From the NCBI GenBank assembly GCA_036571765.1, contig BROE01000013.1, positions 17,213,956 through 17,277,955 of the forward strand: 64,000 nt of DNA, written 5' to 3'. This document shows, one piece after another, positions 58,215 to 64,000 of this stretch. Position 1 is the first letter of the stretch; the number at the start of each line of letters is the position of its first letter. The DNA is from Plecoglossus altivelis (lineage: Eukaryota > Chordata > Actinopteri > Osmeriformes > Plecoglossidae). A program made the position numbers and the translations under genes. The notes under the pieces are model-generated. The model saw only the letters and a program-made list of their open reading frames with translations. It was not told the DNA's origin and did not search any database.

Positions 58215-61200
58215 TGTGAGGCAGGTATGTTTTGAATAACAACGTAGATTTTCCACCCTGCTCTTAATTCCTGAGCTGGTAACCTTGGGGGCTCGCCTAC
58301 TGGATGAAGCCTACAGTATATTGTTTGATCACTGGGCTGTGAATCTTCAGCGGACTCTTCCGAGCATGGAAGTGCGTCACTGGGGGGAGGGGGGCGGCGG
58401 GGGGGGAATGACTATTTCACTGTCTGTGTTGTAAAACAAAGAACACGGAACAGGGTCTTATCATTCCATACGCATGGTATGCAGGTCCCGGCAACTATTA
58501 GAGTGAGTTTGTTTTGTACTTCCAGTCGGCATGGACTGACCACGCAGCAACACCGCAGACTTACAATCAGTCCTTTGACAGGCAGTCTTTGTTGCCACGT
58601 AACGCCGCGGGTGGCTTTGATCTGAGCCAGTATTCACACCAACTCTCTTGGGGACAGAGCCTGTAATTCAAAGAGAGTTGCTTTTATGGTGAACACAACA
58701 GAAAATAATAAATCAAACTAACTAGCTGCAGGGAATGAGTCATTCAACCAGCAAAGCTTCATCAAATTAATTTGTTTTCAGTGTCTTCAAAGCATAGTTT
58801 TTCCCCAAGAATAATTTCAGTGAAGCAATTCAGTGTCCTTCTCCCCATCATTTCTAACCTCAGATTGCACCACTTGCCCTCATGTTTGTGTTGTCTTCCA
58901 AAGCTCATCAAGGCAGAGAAAACCATTGAAGAATAAAGATGACAGTCGGAAGGCTACAAGGTGGCTGTCTGATGAAGCTGCACAAGGCATGGTGACATGC
59001 GGTTTGTGCAGATTAGGTTATCTGCCACGCTCCTGTGTTGTATTTACTAGGAGTGTCCGTGATGACTTTCACAGACTGCAGGTGATTTAGTGACACCCCC
59101 CAGGGGCCCCCCCAGGAGCTCAGAGGGGGTCTTCCAAGTTTCCTCTGCTCATGTGGTTCTGGGGAACCCTTGGCCCCCTTCTGCACACACACACACACAC
59201 ACACTGCCCTTCACCCTCAGTGACCCCACCTTTTCCGTTTCACAGCAGTGACTAGAAAAGAGTGCTTAACTAGCCACATGTAGGTGTAAAGATGTCATTC
59301 GCCGACCACACCTACGCACATAGTGTCAGAGCAACCCGTTGATATTTCAGGAGGAATATATGATGTCCCAGGAGGTTCTAGAAACAGCACCTCACAGTGG
59401 CACTAAGCAGAAGCGGGTCAGATATCCTTCAGTTATCAGCCACGTTTCCACATTCCTGGCCTTAAATGCGAGTCCCCCAACTCCGAAATCCAGCATCCTC
59501 CCACACAGCTCTAGCCCAACAGACCCCCATTTTTCTAGAAACCACATGCTGTTCTATCTGTCCCTCTGGCTGGAAAAACACCCTCACCATTGACCAGATC
59601 TGTCATATTAGTTGACAATTTTGGGCCTGCTTAGTGTTCGGGGTCTGTCCTGATCACCGTGGAGCCCTGTGTGTGCGTGTACTTTGTTAACCCAGTTTCC
59701 CACCTTCCTATGCCCTATAAACAACCCGCTTCACAGATGCAAGGCCTTCATGCTGTCACAGCCGCACAGCTGGTTCTCTTCTCTTGTGGCCTGGGGATAA
59801 ACACACATTTCACACAGACATCCCAGTTAGCGGGTAAAGTTCAATTAGTGTAAATCATGTAGTTTTACTTAAATGTGCTGTATGTAACATTGCTGCTGTC
59901 TTGAACTTGTACATGTAATCAAGTCCATGTTTAGACAGAGCAGCCTTGCGCACTACAGCGATGGTTTTGTAGCGCTGAGCACGCCAGCCAAGGGCCATCT
60001 GACGATAAATTAGAGAATGAATAATTACCCTGGAATTGTCTGGAAGCAATTGAGTTATTTTTATGATCTTGATTTAACAGGACAAGAACACAGTAAACAG
60101 AGGTTCCTGACAGTGTGGAATGATATGAGCGAGAGAGTCAAAGCAATCTGAGAACTTTTGCAGTGTGTACGGTTGTTCATGGACACTGAAGCCTCCTAAC
60201 TATTGGCAGCAGGACCTGACAGTACTGGACAGTTAGGACTCCACTTCACAGACAGGGCCAGGGACAGCCTATGTAAAAAAGCAAGGAGCATGCCCACTTT
60301 TAGGAATCAACACAAAATTGTTTTTGTTCTGAGCTGTTCTGTAGGACTACAGACCCTACCAAAGGGTCCTCGTCACGCTGGAGTGAAGCTCCATTAAGTT
60401 TGGATAGGAAACAGGAGGTTGACGCCAGCCTACATATCCTGGAGGCCCAGAGGTGCATCCGCCACAAAGTCCTCTTCCTCTCTCAGCTCTCTACAAATGA
60501 CTTCATTTATGTAATTGCTGCTCATGCCTTCCCTAGAAATAACTTCCAGGTTGCAGGCAGATGCTGACTAGAAGATCAGTGTGAGAGAGACTCCGCAGGA
60601 CTTTATTCTGCGGGACTTGGCAGATGTTCTGGAGTCACATAATTGGCCGGTGATACAGTTTCAATTTGGGATCCATTTCAAACATAAGCAGCCACACAAC
60701 ACATCCTATAGTACTGACTTGTTGACTGCCATTCTCTGCCACACCCTGACATATTAAAATCCAGATCAAATGTATTAATTAAAGCTCTATGACTGCAAAA
60801 GCTACATCATCAGCGCACCAACCAAAGTGTTAAAGGAATAGTCTCATTAGGAACTACTTTATTTCTACCAAACTGCTCACAAGCTTTTCAAATGTATCTA
60901 GGGGAGTTCTTAATGCTTTAAGCACCCCAAGCCAGTTGCCATCTAGTTCCAAATAATAAGAGAGAGCAGAGAGCTGATCTCACCAAACATTTCCATCTTA
61001 CAATCTAGATGGATAATAAGCACTGCAGCTAAGAGGGGAAATTATATCTAAGGTCTTGCAGTGAACTATCCCTTTGTGACTGTAATGAAGATTACCAAAC
61101 ACTGCCCCTCTGGTTCAATACACCCACTTCCCACACCACACCATACAACACCGTGGACGAGGAGAGACCCAAAGAACTACCAGATGCTAGAGTCCAGCCA

Positions 61201-62164
61201 CTCCTGCTCCAGCAACACACACTTATACACACACACAACAGGGTTGGGTGCAAAGATCTAGAGAAACATCCGCTAGGGCCAGTGGAGTCCACGTGGCCCT
61301 CATCCCAACTCCTTCCAGACAGCAGCTGGTCGATAAAGCTGCCGCTGATGTGGAGCTGTGTGGTGGGCCTGAGGTGCTGAGCCAGCATGTTCCTCTGACA
61401 CGCCCTGCTGCTGTTTGTTGTGGCGCATTAATGTCAGAGTTCCAGTACAAGACAGCAGAAGTCTGCTTGTTTCCCCACCCCTGCTGGTGTTCAGACAGCC
61501 TGAGACTTCACTGCAGTTCCCTCCAGCTATTCAGCTCAGGTCCAAGCAGTCCAGAATCATCCAGAAAAGACACAAAGGCTTTATGTAGCACCAAAGACTG
61601 CATTTGGTCATGTAATGTGAAGCAGATTTTTAGCATAGGGATATGTCAAGCGTATTTTTTTCAGACATAATACAGAGAGAGAAATTTAGCAAGTGTTGGA
61701 GTTCATGATTAAGCAAATAATCTAGCACAGGAAAAAAGGGCAGAAGTGGCTTTCTTCAGTTGAAAGGAGTCACTTTAGTTTCCAATGTAGTACAGCACAT
61801 TTTTACTATCAATTTTCTAACCAGACGTTTAAGAGTAACTTAATTTAAATATCGTGTCACATTAAAAGTAGTGTGATGTGCTTCAAGTGCAAGGCTGATG
61901 CCAACAGTCAGAGAAGCACTTCAACTTGATTGGGAGATAATCAGCTTGAAGATAGTCAGCCAGTCATGTGTGGTTCAGCCATCTAGATCAAGAGGCTGGA
62001 TCTCAGCATGGCTGCCAGTTGGATTCTTAGGAGTTGTAACTCAGATACAGTACTGACGGATTCATGGCCGTTTAGAAAAATGTATTGCGTGCATATTCCA
62101 TCATGACCGAAGCTAGTTCAGGCATGGCACTCGCACAGCACGCGTCACATCACGCATTGTCGTG
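58215..62164. other. Intergenic
   Basis: It holds a G-rich block at 58382-58407 and (CA)n at 59182-59204. I see no exon or RNA gene that I can support. Confidence 0.45.
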
Positions 62165-62415
62165 CTCTCAGCCCATAGGCTTAGCTCAATAGGCGGCACT
62201 ATATAAAACCACACACCCATCCTCGCTAACTTTACTGCTCTACGCTGCTATCGCTTCCCATTCTAGCTATTGTGTTGGGCTATCAGTCTATCGCGTTGTT
62301 CTTTTTCTATTTATTGTGTTGGTTTTTATATCTTTCGCGTCTCCGTGACAGTCTCTTCGGACCCGGACGGCATGTTCGTTCTTTGAAGATCTGGAAGAAG
62401 GTTTCGACCTGCTTT
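62165..62415 (+). promoter_or_regulatory. TATA-box-containing segment upstream of a (CATA)n tract
   Basis: A clear TATAAAA is at 62202-62208, followed by C/T-rich sequence and then a long tetranucleotide array. It could be a promoter of a lncRNA or an upstream exon of the right-edge gene, or a retroelement LTR fragment. I see no matching second LTR, primer-binding site or coding remnant. Confidence 0.25.
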
Positions 62416-62500
62416 GACATACATACATACATACATACATACATACATACATACATACATACATACATACATACATACATACATACATACATACATACAT
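62416..62500 (+). repeat. (CATA)n microsatellite
   Basis: About 21 uninterrupted CATA units between the TATA-containing segment and the candidate promoter of the right-edge gene. Confidence 0.95.
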
Positions 62501-62784
62501 GTGTATTACTTGATTGGTTTCTGTTTATATATATGTATTCTGTATATCCCGCACGCGCGCAATGAGTTAGGGGCAATATTTGCCGTTAGTGTGTGCATCG
62601 ATCTGCACTTCGAATTCTGACCGGAAAAAGTAGAACATCCGGGTATCTTTAGAATACTAATTTCAACATACTACGGTTTGGGACATACGCATTTTTTTCG
62701 AATACGGTTACTGTTCAACATTGGACAGATAGTATGCGACTTGGGACGCAGCAACCCTCTTAGGTTTTCTCCACTCAGATATCT

Positions 62785-62880
62785 GAAGGCCCAATCAGCG
62801 AATAGAGGGAGTGGCAGATAACGATGACGTTGATGTAGCTCCCTAGTTTGACATTTGAAGTTCTGTAATGGCGGCGGGAA
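62785..62880 (+). promoter_or_regulatory. TATA-less promoter with CCAAT box, CRE half-site and ATGGCGGC motif
   Basis: An NF-Y-type CCAATCAG lies at 62791-62798, a TGACGT CRE half-site at 62825-62830, and ATGGCGGCGGG (the YY1-type initiator motif common at housekeeping promoters) at 62868-62878. The order and roughly 75-bp spacing are typical of a vertebrate core promoter. It sits 150-200 bp upstream of the candidate start codon at 63019. Confidence 0.5.
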
Positions 62881-63018
62881 AAGATTCAAACTAAGCTATT
62901 TGTTCCGTTGTGGCAACGTTACCAAATATCCAAAACTGAAAGCCGGAGCAAGAACAGCCTTTACAGAGTTTTGTTGGTGGCCATTACGTTGTTGCCTTCC
63001 TCCCCTCGACGTTCGGAA

Positions 63019-63067
63019 ATGTTTGATTTTCCAGCTGGCCTCGTTAACCGTGAAGGAGTTGCCCAAG
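63019..63067 (+). CDS. Unidentified right-edge gene, coding exon 1
   Basis: A 49-nt coding piece of 16 codons plus one base. It is preceded by a possible uORF of eight codons (ATG at 62868, TAA at 62892-62894). Other frames are open across 62855-63094, so the frame choice depends on the in-frame splice to 63934. Confidence 0.5.
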
Positions 63068-64000
63068 GTAAATGCTAGGATGCTAAGCCAATAGTTGAAA
63101 CGTCTCTCCACTTGTTGCACTATTTGAACACTTGTACGTGATTGCTAACCGTCCTGTGTTTAGATTGGACCATGCGAAAGAAATTCTAATCATCATTAGT
63201 CATGTTTTTGGAGATATAGTTGTAGATCTGCAATAAGATTCAGGGGGATATTTACTTAATTATCTATTGTAGTAACTACTTTGACGATGATAACGGTCAC
63301 AGTAAATTGAATTATTTTTGTAATGAACAGAACACTTTGAACCTTTTTTAGTACTCGAGCTGGAACATGGTTAGTGTGCTATTTGTACAGTGTTGTAATT
63401 TATTATTTTCTACAAAACTGTAGATGTCCTAAATAAGAGAACAATCACACACTTGGAAGACTAAGGTATAAAAGAAGCAATAAGACATTCTGTGAAAAGG
63501 TGTTTAGTGTACTTCTGCAAAAGGAGGAAGAATATTCATTACACATTCTATAACATTATATGCAAGTATAAATTAGTGTGTAGATGTTTGTATTATTATG
63601 ATTGTCTTTACATAACACAACAAACAATTTAAACATAATTTACACCAAAATTCAAAGTAGGCGTTCTATGATAAGAGCTTCATAGCTTGAAAATTACAAG
63701 CCAGGCAATTAAATCATTACATTGCTACAACCGTCCAGTGTTTCGGAATGCATCCATTGCCATAATTGCTTACAATTTAGCATTAGCAGAGTATTTATGT
63801 CAAAATCAGGGAATATTTGTAGGACGCCTAGATTTTATAGAGGGTGTGGGGTCTCTGTCATGTCAGAGTAATGGTACCCTATCTTCATCGTCTCCTCATT
63901 TTTCCACATCAGAGAAATATCCCTTTTGTGCAGCTGCGCGGGAGTTACTGCACTGCATGGGTGGTAGACCCGAAACGACCGAAGCAGCAATTTGTGAATG
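63019..64000 (+). CDS. Start of an unidentified gene running off the right edge (two exons visible)
   Basis: Exon 1 (63019-63067) starts at an ATG with G at -3, encodes MFDFPAGLVNREGVAQ plus one base, and ends in the donor CAAG|GTAAAT. After an 866-nt intron, the acceptor cccttttgtgcag (AG at 63932-63933) opens exon 2 at 63934. Its first two bases complete an Ala codon and it then reads AARELLHCMGGRPETTEAAI to the window end without a stop. The phase match, the strong acceptor and the upstream promoter elements support a real gene. I do not recognise the protein. The peptide after the junction looks amphipathic-helical. Coding status is inference from splice logic. Confidence 0.55.
63068..63933 (+). 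other. Intron 1 of the unidentified right-edge gene
   Basis: A non-coding AT-rich stretch bounded by GTAAAT and TTGTGCAG. I see no repeats or other features in it. Confidence 0.45.
63934..64000 (+). CDS. Unidentified right-edge gene, exon 2 (cut by window end)
   Basis: It follows a strong pyrimidine-rich acceptor (tatcccttttgtgcag). Two bases complete the split codon, then 21 sense codons run to the window end. Confidence 0.5.
   Translation, partial: MRGSYCTAWVVDPKRPKQQFVN

Noticed and set aside
62272..62576. Tyr/Ile/His/Thr and Met/Tyr/Val/Cys repeat proteins
   Set aside because: They are translations of the (CATA)n array.
1..64000. tRNA, rRNA, CRISPR arrays, bacterial operons or phage genes
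   Set aside because: No A/B-box pair, rRNA core or spaced direct-repeat array seen. The composition and gene structure are vertebrate.

Overview
The window looks like ray-finned fish (teleost-type) genomic DNA. It has interrupted vertebrate-style genes, GT-AG introns, many simple-sequence tracts ((CA)n, (GA)n, (CATA)n, (GACA)n, long G and C runs) and a fish-type RTE/Rex3-like retrotransposon fragment. I cannot name the species. Almost all open frames in the window are chance frames or translations of simple repeats.

One complete gene can be read exon by exon. It is a ten-exon HNF4-family nuclear receptor on the plus strand at 37006-44999. Every splice phase closes, and the spliced product is 471 residues ending in TGA. 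The eight zinc-binding cysteines, the P-box, the fatty-acid-contacting Arg/Gly pair and the AF-2 helix are all present. The ligand-binding domain and C-terminal F domain are clearly more diverged than in HNF4A or HNF4G, so I call it hnf4b; the paralogue assignment is less certain than the family. Intron 1 holds an HNF1-like site, a GATA site and an in-frame ATG that reads straight into the DNA-binding exon. This suggests a second promoter giving a product without the usual AF-1 N-terminus.

Left of the gene, 1 to about 36.7 kb is a gene desert with no recognisable coding exon. It alternates simple repeats and minisatellites with low-complexity-free, AT-rich blocks carrying homeodomain, POU and PBX/MEIS/CDX-type motifs. 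These blocks look like conserved non-coding regulatory DNA of a developmental gene landscape, but that is inference from texture alone.

Right of the gene, 45.0-62.2 kb is intergenic. It holds a minus-strand poly(A) signal at 45819, an unassigned exon-like stretch (47.1-48.4 kb), a 5'-inverted RTE/Rex3-like LINE copy with a 13-bp target-site duplication (50008-50750), and an L2-like LINE tail (58.1 kb).

At the right edge, a CCAAT/CRE/ATGGCGGC promoter and a short first coding exon (63019-63067) splice in frame to a second exon at 63934. This is the start of a plus-strand gene that runs off the window; I do not recognise its product.
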